A stretch of DNA of 22,070 nucleotides from Microbacteriaceae bacterium (GCA_022701925.1 JAKONM010000157.1:1-22070), one strand, 5' to 3'. Numbered from the stretch's first letter, positions 6,298-15,086 are shown. Made by a program: numbers and translations. Notes: generated by a model not told the origin, from the letters alone.

Positions 6298-8033
6298 ACG
6301 GCCCGCACGATCTCCGGGGCCTCCAGCCGCACGCGGTCGGCGGACTCGTCGTCCGGCATCTCCTGGCTGGCGCGCTCGGCGCGCACCCGCTCCAGGTAGG
6401 TCTCGACCTCGAGCCGCTCGTGGGCCTCGTCCCAGCCCAGCACCTCCGCCATCAGGCGGGCGGCGACGGGCGCCGCGGACACGCCGCGGTCCCACGCCTC
6501 GATGGAGATGCGGGTGCGGCGGGCCAGCACGTCGTCCAGGTGCAGGGCGCCCTCGTTCGCCGCGGCGTAGACGATCTCGGCCTGCAGGTAGTCGTCGGCG
6601 CCGGGCACCGGCGCGGCCAGCTCGGGCCGCTCGGCGATCAGGGCCAGCACGTCGTCGGCCAGCGTGCCGAATCGGTTCAGCAGGTGCTCGATGCGGGCGC
6701 GGTGCAGGCCCGTGCGGGCCGCCGTCGCGGAGCGCTGGTTCCAGGCCGCGTGGTACCCCTCGCCGCCCACCAGCGCGATGTCCTCGGTCACCGACTCGGG
6801 GATGCGGCCGTCGAGCGCGGAGGCCGCGGCGTCGATCGCGTCCTTGCCCATGACTCGGTAGGTGGTCCACTTGCCGCCCGCGATGACCACCAGGCCCGGC
6901 ACGCTGTGCGTGACGATGTGCTCGCGCGACAGCTGGCTGGTCTGCTCGCTCTCCCCGGCCAGGAGGGGCCGGAGGCCCGCGTAGACGCCCTCGACGTCCT
7001 CACGGGTCAGCGGGCGGGCCAGCACCTCGTTCACGTGGTCGAGGATGTAGTCGATGTCCGCCGCCGTCGCGGCGGGGTGCGCCTTGTTCAACGCGTAGTC
7101 GGTGTCCGTGGTGCCCACCAGCCAGTGACGGCCCCACGGGATCACGAAGAGCACGCTCTTCTCGGTGCGCAGGATCATGCCCATGGTCGACTGGATGCGG
7201 TCGCGCGGGACGACCAGGTGCACGCCCTTGCTGGCGCGCACGTGGAACTGGCCGCGCTCGGCCGTCATCTTCTGAGTGTCGTCGGTCCACACGCCCGTGG
7301 CGTTCACGACCTGCTTCGCCTTGATCTGGAACCGCTCGCCGGTCTCCAGGTCGTGGGCGTCGACGCCGACGACCCGCTCCCCCACCTTGACGAAGCCCTC
7401 GACGCGCACCCGCGTCGCCACCTCCGCGCCGTAGCGGGCGGCCGTGCGGGCGACCATGGCGCCGTAGCGCGCGTCGTCGACCTGCGCGTCGTAGTAGGTC
7501 ATGCCGCCGACCATCGCGCCCTTCTTCAGGGACGGGATGGCGCGGTACAGCTGACGACGGCTCAGGTGGCGGTGGTGGGGCACGCCGGGAGGACGACCGC
7601 CCGTGTAGCTGAAGACGTCGTACATCAGCATGCCGGCGCCGATGTAGGCGCGCTCCCACACCCGGTGGGTCAGCGGGAACAGGAACTTCACCGGCTTGAC
7701 CAGGTGGGGGGCGATGCGCTGCAGCAGCAGGCCGCGCTCGATGAGCGCCTCGCGGACCAGCGAGAAGTTCAGCTGCTCGAGGTACCGGATGCCGCCGTGC
7801 ACCAGCTTGGACGAGCGGCTGGAGGTGCCGGACGACCAGTCCCACGCCTCGACCATGGCGACCGACAGGCCCCGGGTCACGGCGTCGAGCGCCGCCCCCG
7901 TGCCGACGATGCCGCCGCCGACGACGAGCACGTCGAACTCGCGCGTCTTCATCGCCTCGATCGCCGCGGCGCGCTGGGCAGGACCCAGGTCGCCCGCCGT
8001 GGTGGAACTGGTGGGAGCGGTCGTCGTCGCCAT
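6294..8033 (-). CDS. glpD: Glycerol-3-phosphate dehydrogenase, FAD-dependent
   Basis: 579 residues. Oxidises sn-glycerol 3-phosphate to dihydroxyacetone phosphate at the membrane and feeds electrons to quinone. The Rossmann FAD motif DVLVVGGGIVGTGAALDA (34-51) is near the N-terminus, followed by the GlpD signature SSRSSKLVHGGIRYLEQL, the stretch WGRHWLVGTTDTDY, and the FAD-contact end motif IAGGKWTTYRVMGKDA. The C-terminal GlpD domain is complete and ends with an acidic tail. The start ATG is fixed by AGGAGG at 8043-8048, 9 nt upstream, the best ribosome site in the window. The gene follows guaB3 after 83 nt and overlaps SURF1 by 4 nt. Pairing with SURF1 is consistent with a respiratory role. 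Confidence 0.95.
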   Translation of the reverse strand: MATTTAPTSSTTAGDLGPAQRAAAIEAMKTREFDVLVVGGGIVGTGAALDAVTRGLSVAMVEAWDWSSGTSSRSSKLVHGGIRYLEQLNFSLVREALIERGLLLQRIAPHLVKPVKFLFPLTHRVWERAYIGAGMLMYDVFSYTGGRPPGVPHHRHLSRRQLYRAIPSLKKGAMVGGMTYYDAQVDDARYGAMVARTAARYGAEVATRVRVEGFVKVGERVVGVDAHDLETGERFQIKAKQVVNATGVWTDDTQKMTAERGQFHVRASKGVHLVVPRDRIQSTMGMILRTEKSVLFVIPWGRHWLVGTTDTDYALNKAHPAATAADIDYILDHVNEVLARPLTREDVEGVYAGLRPLLAGESEQTSQLSREHIVTHSVPGLVVIAGGKWTTYRVMGKDAIDAAASALDGRIPESVTEDIALVGGEGYHAAWNQRSATAARTGLHRARIEHLLNRFGTLADDVLALIAERPELAAPVPGADDYLQAEIVYAAANEGALHLDDVLARRTRISIEAWDRGVSAAPVAARLMAEVLGWDEAHERLEVETYLERVRAERASQEMPDDESADRVRLEAPEIVRAV

Positions 8034-8060
8034 CGTCTTCAGCCTCCTCGAGCCGCGTTC

Positions 8061-8099
8061 AGCGTAGGCGCGACCATCGGAGGGTCCGCTTCGAGGCGG
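8061..8099 (-). promoter_or_regulatory. Candidate glpD promoter with a near-palindrome
   Basis: In the 83-nt gap upstream of glpD, minus-strand TACGCT (8061-8066) fits TAnnnT and would place a start about 20 nt before the ATG. Positions 8086-8099 read CCGCTTCGAGGCGG, a near-perfect 14-nt palindrome overlapping the expected -35 zone. It could be an operator or a short hairpin ending guaB3. No clear -35 hexamer. Weak evidence. Confidence 0.25.
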
Positions 8100-8116
8100 C
8101 GGATCTGCACGGATGT

Positions 8117-9241
8117 TCAGCGGCCGAACGACGGCGCGACGACCACCTCGACCCGCTGGAACTCCTTGACGTCCGAGTAGCCGGTGGTGGCCATGGAGCG
8201 GCGCAGCGCACCCGCCAGGTTGACCGTGCCGTCCGGCACGTGCGCCGGCCCGTAGAGCACCTCCTCCAGCGGCCCGCGGGTGCCGACCCAGACGCGGCGG
8301 CCCCGGGGCAGCTGCTCGTGGTGCGCCTCGAGGCCCCAGTGCCAGCCCCCGCCGGGGGCCTCCTCGGCGCGGGCGAGCGTGGTGCCGAGCATCACGGCGT
8401 CCGCGCCCACCGCGATCGCCTTCACGATGTCGCCGGAGTTGCCGAGGCCGCCGTCCGCGATCACGTGCACGTAGCGGCCGCCCGACTCGTCCAGGTAGTC
8501 GCGGCGCGCGCCCGCCACGTCGGCGACGGCCGTGGCCATGGGCGCGTGGATGCCGAGGCTGGTGCGGGTGGTGGTGGCGGCGCCGCCGCCGAACCCGACC
8601 AGCACGCCGGCCGCGCCGGTGCGCATCAGGTGCATCGCCGCCGTGTAGGTGGCGGCGCCGCCCACGATCACCGGCACGTCCAGCTCGTAGATGAAGCGGC
8701 GCAGGTCGAGCGGCTCGCTCTGCTTCGAGACGTGCTCGGCCGACACGGTGGTACCGCGGATCACGAAGAGGTCCACGCCGGCGTCGACCAGGGTGCGGGA
8801 GAACTCCTGCGTCCGCTGCGGCGACAGGGCGGCCGCGACGGGCACGCCCGCCGCACGGATCTCCGCGACGCGGGCGGTGATCAGGTCGGCGCGGATCGGC
8901 TGCCGGTAGATCTCCTGCATCCGCGCGGTCGCGCGGTCCTCGTCCAGCCCGCGGATCTCGGCGAGCAGCGGCTCGGGGTCGTCGTAGCGGGTCCACAGGC
9001 CCTCGAGGCCCAGCACCCCCAGCCCGCCCAGCCGGCCGAAGGCGATCGCGGTGGCCGGCGAGGTCACCGAGTCCATCGGCGCCGCCAGGAAGGGCACGTC
9101 GAACCGGTAGGCGTCGATCGACCACGCCGTCGACACGTCCTCGGGGTCGCGCGTGCGCCGGGACGGCACGACCGCGACGTCGTCGAACGCGTAGACGCGC
9201 CGGGCCCGCTTGCCGCGGCCGATCTCGAAGTCCTGGCTCAC
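8117..9241 (-). CDS. guaB3: GuaB3 family IMP dehydrogenase-related protein
   Basis: 374 residues, a TIM-barrel protein of the IMPDH/GMPR superfamily without CBS domains. GuaB3 features: IGRGKRARRVYAFDDVAVVP at the start, APMDSVTSP (54-62), phosphate-binding IADGGLGNSGDIVKAIAVGA, and the end ATTGYSDVKEFQRVEV. The loop that carries the catalytic Cys in IMPDH (GPGSICTTR in GuaB2 of this window) reads GGGAATTTR (218-226), putting Thr223 in the Cys place. Canonical covalent E-XMP* chemistry is therefore not expected. A cyanobacterial GuaB3 has been reported as active, whereas the actinobacterial form is not well defined. Start GTG at 9241 has no Shine-Dalgarno, and TAGGCT 8 nt upstream suggests a leaderless mRNA. 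It lies in the same block as guaB2 and guaA. Confidence 0.92.
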   Translation of the reverse strand: MSQDFEIGRGKRARRVYAFDDVAVVPSRRTRDPEDVSTAWSIDAYRFDVPFLAAPMDSVTSPATAIAFGRLGGLGVLGLEGLWTRYDDPEPLLAEIRGLDEDRATARMQEIYRQPIRADLITARVAEIRAAGVPVAAALSPQRTQEFSRTLVDAGVDLFVIRGTTVSAEHVSKQSEPLDLRRFIYELDVPVIVGGAATYTAAMHLMRTGAAGVLVGFGGGAATTTRTSLGIHAPMATAVADVAGARRDYLDESGGRYVHVIADGGLGNSGDIVKAIAVGADAVMLGTTLARAEEAPGGGWHWGLEAHHEQLPRGRRVWVGTRGPLEEVLYGPAHVPDGTVNLAGALRRSMATTGYSDVKEFQRVEVVVAPSFGR

Positions 9242-9249
9242 GGGGCGAC

Positions 9250-9255
9250 AGCCTA
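9250..9255 (-). promoter_or_regulatory. Candidate -10 box of guaB3 (TAGGCT)
   Basis: Minus-strand TAGGCT fits TAnnnT and ends 8 nt before the GTG of guaB3. No Shine-Dalgarno-like purine run occurs between it and the start codon, which favours transcription starting at the start codon. No convincing -35 element. Confidence 0.4.
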
Positions 9256-9343
9256 TCGACGGGCCCGGAGCCCCTCCCGGGGCCGCCGGGGGCGTCCGGC
9301 GAGCCGATCGGGCGCGAAGAAGGGCGGCTGCCAGGGTGGGAGG

Positions 9344-10645
9344 GTGCGCCGCGTCCTGTTCACGAGCGCTCGACAGGACGGCTTCGTGCTGCCGCTGCTG
9401 CGGCTGGCGCGCGCCATGGCGGACCGCGGCGACGCGGTGTGGTTCCTGGGCGGGGAGGCGCACCGCGAGCGCATCGAGGCCGCCGGCGCCGTGTTCGTGC
9501 GCCTGCCCTACGACGCCGAGCTGCCGACCTCGCGCCTGTCGGCCGAGCGGCCCCGCAGCGGCGTGCAGGAGATCGGCCGGGTGCTGCACGCCCTGTTCCT
9601 CGACACCGTCGAGGCCGACTACCGAGCGGTGCTGGCGCTGCACGAGGAGCTGCGGCTGGACCTCGTCGTCACGGAGCCGCTCTTCGTCGGCGCCGCGGCG
9701 GTCGCGCTGCTGCCGCGCGCGCAGCGCCCCGCCGTGCTGACCGTCGGTCTGTTCCCCCTGCCGTTCCCGAGCCCGGACGCCGCGCCCTACGGCTCGGGAC
9801 TCGCGCCGATCGAGGGCCCGCTGAACGCCGTGCGCAACCGCGCCCTGGGCGCCGCGGCCCACGTGCTGGCGCTCCGCCGGGTGGGCGCCGGGTTCCAGCA
9901 GGAGGTGCTGCGGCTCACCGGCGAGCGGGTGACCGGGCCGCTGTTCGAGCTGCCGCTCCTGACCGACGCCTACGCCCAGACCTCCGTGCCCGAGTTCGAG
10001 TACCCGCGGCGCTCGCTGTCGCCCAAGGTGCGCTTCGTCGGCCCGCTGCCGCCGCCGCAGGGCTTCCCGCTGCCCGCCTGGTGGGACTACGCGGACCCGC
10101 GGCGCATCGTGCACGTGAGCCAGGGCACCTACGCGAACGACGACCCCACCGAGCTGATCGCACCGACCCTGCGGGCGCTGGCGGACCGCGACGACCTGCT
10201 GGTCGTGGCGACCACCGGCGGCCCGACCCCGGCCACCGTGGAGGCGGCGTTCGGCGGCGCGCTGCCCCGCAACGCGCGGGTGGAGCGCTTCATGCCCTAC
10301 GACCACCTGCTGGCCTCGTCCGCCGTGATGGTGACGAACGGCGGCTTCGGCGCCGTGCACCACGCGCTGCGCTGGGGCGTGCCCCTGGTGGTCTCGGGCA
10401 CCACGGAGGACCGCGCGGAGGTCGACGCCCGCGTGGCCTGGAGCGGCGCGGGCGTCGACCTCAGGTCGCGACGTCCGCAGGCCCACCAGATCCGGCGCGC
10501 GGTGCTGGAGGTGCTGGACGGCGCGGGCCGCCACCGCCGGGCGGCCGCCCGCCTGGGCGCCGCGATCGCCCAGACCGACGCGGTCGCCCAGCTGCTGCAC
10601 CTGGCCGACGAGCTCACCTCCCCCGCCGGCGTCGCGGTCGGCTGA
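9344..10645 (+). CDS. GT1-family (UGT/MGT-like) glycosyltransferase
   Basis: 433 residues with the GT-B two-domain layout. The N-terminal acceptor domain begins RRVLFTSARQDGFVLPLLRL. The C-terminal donor domain has SQGTYAND (259-266), YDHLL (319-323), and the nucleotide-sugar motif TNGGFGAVHHAL followed by GVPLVV and TEDRAEV (331-360). This variant (Asn in place of the His of THGG, and a TEDRAEV tail) is seen in macrolide-glycosyltransferase-like members. They move a sugar from UDP- or dTDP-sugar to a small-molecule acceptor. Acceptor unknown; no biosynthetic cluster is visible. Start GTG is preceded directly by GGGAGG. It stands alone on the plus strand, is divergent from guaB3, and its stop abuts the lacZ stop (TGATCA). 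Confidence 0.87.
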   Translation: MRRVLFTSARQDGFVLPLLRLARAMADRGDAVWFLGGEAHRERIEAAGAVFVRLPYDAELPTSRLSAERPRSGVQEIGRVLHALFLDTVEADYRAVLALHEELRLDLVVTEPLFVGAAAVALLPRAQRPAVLTVGLFPLPFPSPDAAPYGSGLAPIEGPLNAVRNRALGAAAHVLALRRVGAGFQQEVLRLTGERVTGPLFELPLLTDAYAQTSVPEFEYPRRSLSPKVRFVGPLPPPQGFPLPAWWDYADPRRIVHVSQGTYANDDPTELIAPTLRALADRDDLLVVATTGGPTPATVEAAFGGALPRNARVERFMPYDHLLASSAVMVTNGGFGAVHHALRWGVPLVVSGTTEDRAEVDARVAWSGAGVDLRSRRPQAHQIRRAVLEVLDGAGRHRRAAARLGAAIAQTDAVAQLLHLADELTSPAGVAVG

Positions 10646-13522
10646 TCAGCCCGCCGCGGGGCGCAGCACCACCGTCCCGGACACCGGACGGGCCTCCAGG
10701 CGGTGCTGCGGCAGCACGCCGGGGCCGCACGATGCGGTGCCGATGCCGTGCTCCGCCAGGTCGACCACCAGCCGGCACCGGTCCCCCGCCGGTGGCAGGT
10801 CGACCGGGTGCGCGGCGGCGTCGAGCTCGGCGGAGGTCCACGGGCTCACCGTGATGCTCAGCGCGTCGCCCTCGACGACCAGGCCGCCGCCCGGACCCGC
10901 GAGCGTCATGCTCGTCACGCCCGCGCGCGACCCGTTCTCCTGCGGCTTGACGTAGTCGGTGTGCATGCCGGCGGCGCCCTCCACCCGCCAGTCGCCCAGC
11001 CGCTGCGCCTGCCCGGTGTCGGGGTACCGCTGCCCCGGCCCGAGGCCCGACCACGAGACCGCGGTCGGCGACCACGGCAGCAGCGCCTCGAGCCCGAAGC
11101 GCGCCCAGCCGGAGGGCCACACGCCGAGCGGCGCCGCCTCCACGTCGAGCCGCACCGCGTCGCCGTCGGAGGTCCATCGCGAGCGCACCTCGACGAGCCC
11201 GTCGTGGCCCGCCGCGCCCACGCGCTCGATCACCTCGAGGCCGTCCGCCAGCACCTCCACGGACGCCGTGCGCGTGCGCAGGCGGTGGAGGCCCGACTGC
11301 TTCCAGGCCTCGGCGTCGCTCGGCAGCCCCGGCCGGTCCGTGCCCTCGCCGCGGTCGTTGTCGGTCGGCGCGCGCCACAGCGCGACGCCGAACCCGGGCA
11401 CCGAGGCCCCGCCCACCGACAGGAGGCGGCCGGTGACGCCGTCGAAGCGCGCGGGGCCGATGCGCACCGACCCGTCCTCGGCCCGCTCCGGCGCCGCGGT
11501 CGCGTCGACGGCCGCCGGTGCGGGCAGGGCGCCCGCCTGCGTCCAGGCGACCTCGTGCCCGGCCGGCGCCCAGTCGACCGCCTCGGTCAGCACCGCGGAG
11601 ACGGTCAGCAGCCCCTCGGCCGCCTGCGCCGGCAGCGCCACCACGGCGCTGGAGCCGGCGGGCACCTCGGGCAGCGGGATCGCCCCGCCGCCCTCGAACG
11701 CCGCGCCGAGGCTCCAGCGCAGCTCCAGGCCCTCCAGCCCGGCGAAGTCGTTCCCGTTGCTCACGAGCACGCCGCTGCGGTCCTCCGTCACCTCGAGGAC
11801 CACCGGGGCGACCGCCCGCGCCCAGTCGAGCAGCCCGGGCCGCGGACGGCGGTCGGCGTCCACGAGGCCGTCGGCCACGAAGTTCCCGTCGTGCAGCTCC
11901 TCGCCGAAGTCGCCGCCGTAGGCGAAGAACTCGCGGCCGTCGGGGGCCGTCCGGCGGATGCCGTGCTCCAGCCACTCCCACACGAACCCGCCCTGGGTGC
12001 GCGGGTACCGGCGGAAGGCGGCCTCGTACTCGCTGATGCCGCCCGGGCCGTTGCCCATCGCGTGCACGTACTCGCACAGCAGGAACGGCAGGCCGCGCCG
12101 GTGGGCGTCGGCGGCCGCGTCCGGCAGCGGCTCCTCCGCCTGCCGCCCGATCGCGTCGACCTCGTCCTGGTGGGCGTACATGCGCGAGTAGACGTCCACG
12201 TAGGTGCTCGACCAGTCGCCCTCGTAGTGCACCGGCCGCTCGGGGTCGAGGCGCTTCGACAGGCGGGCCGCCGCCTCCAGGTTGCGGCCGGTGCCCGCCT
12301 CGTTGCCGAGCGACCACATGATCACGCTGGGGTGGTTGCGGTCGCGGGCGACGGTGCGGCGCATGCGGTCCAGGTAGGCCGCCTCCCACGCCGCGTCGTC
12401 GCTGGGGTTGCCGCGCCAGTCGACGTGGACGAAGCCGTGCGTCTCCAGGTCGCACTCGTCGATCAGCCAGAACCCCATCTCGTCCGCGAGGCCGGGCAGG
12501 TCCGGGTGGGGCGGGTAGTGGGAGGTGCGGATCGCGTTCACGCCGTGCCGCTTCATCAGCCGCAGCTCCTCGAGCAGGGTCTCCCGCGGGACCACGCGGC
12601 CGAGGTCGGGGTGGTGCTCGTGCCGGTTCACGCCCCGGAAGCGCAGGCGGCGTCCGTTGACCTCCAGCTGCGCGTCCTCGATCGCGATCGAGCGGAAGCC
12701 CGCCCGCACCACGGCCCGCTCGGCGGCCGTGCGCACGACGACGTCCACGAGGCGCGGCGTCTCGGCCGTCCAGGCGGGCACGCCCTCCAGCCGGTGCTCG
12801 CGGCCGACCGCCAGGCCGGTCAGGCCCAGGGCGGGCACGTCGACGACCGCGGTCGCCCCGTCCCGCGTCTCGGCGTCGACGTGCAGCACGCCGACCCCGT
12901 CCGCCCAGCCGGTCCGCACCACGACGTCCTGGAGGCCTCCTGCGGGCGCCGCCTGCAGCGACACGTCCCGGAAGACGCCGGGCAGCCACCACATGTCCTG
13001 GTCCTCCAGGTAGCTGGTCGGCGCCCATTGCAGCACGCGCACCGCCAGCAGGTTCGACCCCGTCCGCAGCACGCCGGCGACGTCGAACTCGTGGACCAGC
13101 CGGCTGCCGGCCGTGCTGCCGAGCCGCACGCCGTTCAGCCACACCTCGGCGGCGGCGTCGATCCCGTCGAACCGCAGGACCGCCCGGTCGTCGCCCTCCC
13201 ACTCGAACGCCAGGCGGTGGTCGCCGACCGGGTTCTCGTCGGGCACGTGCGGCGGGTCGACCGGGAACGGGAAGCGCGTGTTCGTGTAGGCCGGCAGCCC
13301 GTGGCCCTGCATCGGCAGGCTGGAGGGCACCGGGACGCGCGACCAGGCGCGGTCGTCGAGGTCCGGGTCGGCGACGTCGTCCGGCGCGGCGTCGGGCGAC
13401 GGCGAACCGCGGAACGCCCACTCCCCGTTCAGGGAGACCAGCGGCGCGTCGGTGTCGAAGCGGGCGCGCGGCGGCAGCCAGCCGTCCCCGATCAGGTCCT
13501 GCTCGGTCAGCGGTTCGGGCAC
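10646..13522 (-). CDS. lacZ: Beta-galactosidase, glycoside hydrolase family 2 (LacZ type)
   Basis: 958 residues, slightly shorter than E. coli LacZ. Order: jelly-roll sugar-binding domain with the LacZ motif TSYLEDQDMWWLPGVFRDV (169-187), Ig-like domain, TIM barrel with GVNRHEHHPDLG (297-308) and RTSHYPPHP (332-340), acid/base Glu408 in WSLGNEAG, nucleophile Glu484 in LLCEYVHAMGN, a second Ig-like domain, and the C-terminal beta-galactosidase small-chain domain (RAPTDNDRG). All catalytic residues are present. No signal peptide, so cytosolic lactose/galactoside hydrolysis. GTG start at 13522 has GGAGG 5 nt upstream. No sugar transporter or regulator lies beside it. It is 64 nt downstream of guaB2 and could be reached by read-through. 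Confidence 0.95.
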   Translation of the reverse strand: MPEPLTEQDLIGDGWLPPRARFDTDAPLVSLNGEWAFRGSPSPDAAPDDVADPDLDDRAWSRVPVPSSLPMQGHGLPAYTNTRFPFPVDPPHVPDENPVGDHRLAFEWEGDDRAVLRFDGIDAAAEVWLNGVRLGSTAGSRLVHEFDVAGVLRTGSNLLAVRVLQWAPTSYLEDQDMWWLPGVFRDVSLQAAPAGGLQDVVVRTGWADGVGVLHVDAETRDGATAVVDVPALGLTGLAVGREHRLEGVPAWTAETPRLVDVVVRTAAERAVVRAGFRSIAIEDAQLEVNGRRLRFRGVNRHEHHPDLGRVVPRETLLEELRLMKRHGVNAIRTSHYPPHPDLPGLADEMGFWLIDECDLETHGFVHVDWRGNPSDDAAWEAAYLDRMRRTVARDRNHPSVIMWSLGNEAGTGRNLEAAARLSKRLDPERPVHYEGDWSSTYVDVYSRMYAHQDEVDAIGRQAEEPLPDAAADAHRRGLPFLLCEYVHAMGNGPGGISEYEAAFRRYPRTQGGFVWEWLEHGIRRTAPDGREFFAYGGDFGEELHDGNFVADGLVDADRRPRPGLLDWARAVAPVVLEVTEDRSGVLVSNGNDFAGLEGLELRWSLGAAFEGGGAIPLPEVPAGSSAVVALPAQAAEGLLTVSAVLTEAVDWAPAGHEVAWTQAGALPAPAAVDATAAPERAEDGSVRIGPARFDGVTGRLLSVGGASVPGFGVALWRAPTDNDRGEGTDRPGLPSDAEAWKQSGLHRLRTRTASVEVLADGLEVIERVGAAGHDGLVEVRSRWTSDGDAVRLDVEAAPLGVWPSGWARFGLEALLPWSPTAVSWSGLGPGQRYPDTGQAQRLGDWRVEGAAGMHTDYVKPQENGSRAGVTSMTLAGPGGGLVVEGDALSITVSPWTSAELDAAAHPVDLPPAGDRCRLVVDLAEHGIGTASCGPGVLPQHRLEARPVSGTVVLRPAAG

Positions 13523-13531
13523 GGCGGCCTC

Positions 13532-13579
13532 CGGCGGCTCGATCGATCCATCCGCCGATCGTCCCCCGCGCAGCCGGGG
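13532..13579 (-). promoter_or_regulatory. Hairpins and palindrome between guaB2 and lacZ
   Basis: CCCCG (13564-13568) and CGGGG (13575-13579) form a short stem just after the guaB2 stop, a possible weak terminator. CGGCGG (13532-13537) and CCGCCG (13552-13557) are a second perfect inverted repeat enclosing TCGATCGA (13539-13546). This could be an operator or a hairpin that masks the lacZ ribosome site next to it. No U-tract. Function is uncertain. Confidence 0.3.
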
Positions 13580-13586
13580 AGGAGCC

Positions 13587-15086
13587 TCAGCGGCGGTAGT
13601 TGGGCGCCTCCACGACCATCTGCACGTCGTGCGGGTGCGACTCCTTGAGACCCGCGGCCGTGATGCGCACGAAGCGCCCGCGCTCCTTCAGCTCGGGGAT
13701 CGTGCGGCCGCCCACGTAGAACATCGACTGCCGCAGGCCCCCGAGCAGCTGGTAGACGACGCTGCCGACCGGGCCGCGGTAGGGCACCTGGCCCTCGATG
13801 CCCTCGGCGATCAGCTGCTCGTCGCTCGGCACGTCCGCCTGGAAGTACCGGTCGCGGCTGTAGCTGGTCTTCGTGCCGCGCGTCTGCAGCGCGCCCAGCG
13901 ACCCCATGCCGCGGTAGGTCTTGAACTGCTTGCCGTTCACGTAGATCAGGTCGCCGGGGCTCTCCGTCGTGCCGGCCAGCAGCGAGCCGAGCATCACGGA
14001 GTCGGCGCCCGCGACCAGGGCCTTGGCGATGTCGCCGGAGTACTGCAGGCCGCCGTCGGCGATCAGCGGCACGCCCGCCGGACGGGCCGCCAGCGAGGCC
14101 TCGTACACCGCCGTCACCTGCGGCACCCCGACGCCCGCGACCACGCGGGTGGTGCAGATCGAGCCCGGTCCGACCCCGACCTTCACCGCGTCGACCCCGG
14201 CGTCGATCAGCGCCTGCGCCCCCGAGCGCGTGGCGACGTTGCCGCCGATCACGTCCACGTGGGCGGCGCGGGGCTCGGCCTTCAACCGGGCGACGATCTC
14301 CAGCACGCCCCGGCTGTCGCCGTTCGCGGTGTCGACGACCAGCACGTCGACGCCCGCGTCGACCAGCGTCATCGCGCGGTCCCACGCGTCGCCGAAGAAG
14401 CCGACGGCAGCGGCCACCCGCAGCCGGCCCGCGTCGTCCTTCGTGGCCGAGGGGTACTTCTCGCTCTTCTCGAAGTCCTTCACCGTGATCAGTCCGGTGA
14501 GCCGGCCCGCGTCGTCGACCAGCGGCAGCTTCTCGATGCGGTGCTGCGCGAGCAGGCCGATCGCGTCGTCGGGGTCGACGCCCTCCTTCGCGGTGACCAG
14601 GGGCTGCTTCGTCATCACGTCGGCGACCCGCGTCGAGCCCTTCTCGAAGGGCGAGACGAAGCGGATGTCGCGGTTGGTGACGATGCCGACCAGCACGCCG
14701 TCCCCGTCCACCACGGGCAGGCCGCTGACGCGGTAGCGGGCGCACAGCGCGTCGACCTCGGCCACCGTGGCGTCCGGGGTCGTGGTGACCGGGTGGGTGA
14801 TCATCCCCGACTCGCTGCGCTTCACCCGGTCGACCTGCTCGGCCTGGTCCTTGATCGACAGGTTGCGGTGGATCACGCCGATGCCGCCCTGGCGGGCCAT
14901 GGCGACGGCCATGCGCGCCTCGGTCACCGTGTCCATCGCCGCCGACAGCACGGGCGCCGCCAGCCGGATGCGCCGCGTCAGGGAGGTCGAGGTGTCCGCC
15001 TCGCTCGGGATCACGTCGGTGTGCCCCGGCAGCAGCATCACGTCGTCGTAGGTGAGCCCCAGCAGTCCGAACGGATCGTCAGCCAT
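13587..15086 (-). CDS. guaB: IMP dehydrogenase
   Basis: 499 residues; guaB2 in the mycobacterial naming. Oxidises IMP to XMP with NAD+, the committed step to GMP, cytosolic tetramer. Start motif GLTYDDVMLLPG (10-21), SAAMDTVTE (48-56), two CBS domains at about 97-150 and 155-210 inserted in the barrel, NGDSRG, the active-site loop GVGPGSICTTR with catalytic Cys311, phosphate-binding LIADGGLQYSGDIAKAL, and the flap RGMGSLGA. The ATG at 15086 is chosen because the preceding in-frame residues up to 15191 show no family similarity. GGGGG lies 5 nt or so upstream. It is the standard enzyme; the GuaB3 paralogue is about 4.3 kb away on the same strand. Confidence 0.97.
   Translation of the reverse strand: MADDPFGLLGLTYDDVMLLPGHTDVIPSEADTSTSLTRRIRLAAPVLSAAMDTVTEARMAVAMARQGGIGVIHRNLSIKDQAEQVDRVKRSESGMITHPVTTTPDATVAEVDALCARYRVSGLPVVDGDGVLVGIVTNRDIRFVSPFEKGSTRVADVMTKQPLVTAKEGVDPDDAIGLLAQHRIEKLPLVDDAGRLTGLITVKDFEKSEKYPSATKDDAGRLRVAAAVGFFGDAWDRAMTLVDAGVDVLVVDTANGDSRGVLEIVARLKAEPRAAHVDVIGGNVATRSGAQALIDAGVDAVKVGVGPGSICTTRVVAGVGVPQVTAVYEASLAARPAGVPLIADGGLQYSGDIAKALVAGADSVMLGSLLAGTTESPGDLIYVNGKQFKTYRGMGSLGALQTRGTKTSYSRDRYFQADVPSDEQLIAEGIEGQVPYRGPVGSVVYQLLGGLRQSMFYVGGRTIPELKERGRFVRITAAGLKESHPHDVQMVVEAPNYRR

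Noticed and set aside
6276..8180. 634-residue plus-strand open frame
   Set aside because: Antisense to glpD; no recognisable motif.
10703..13648. 981-residue plus-strand open frame
   Set aside because: Antisense to lacZ, with low-complexity composition and no domain.
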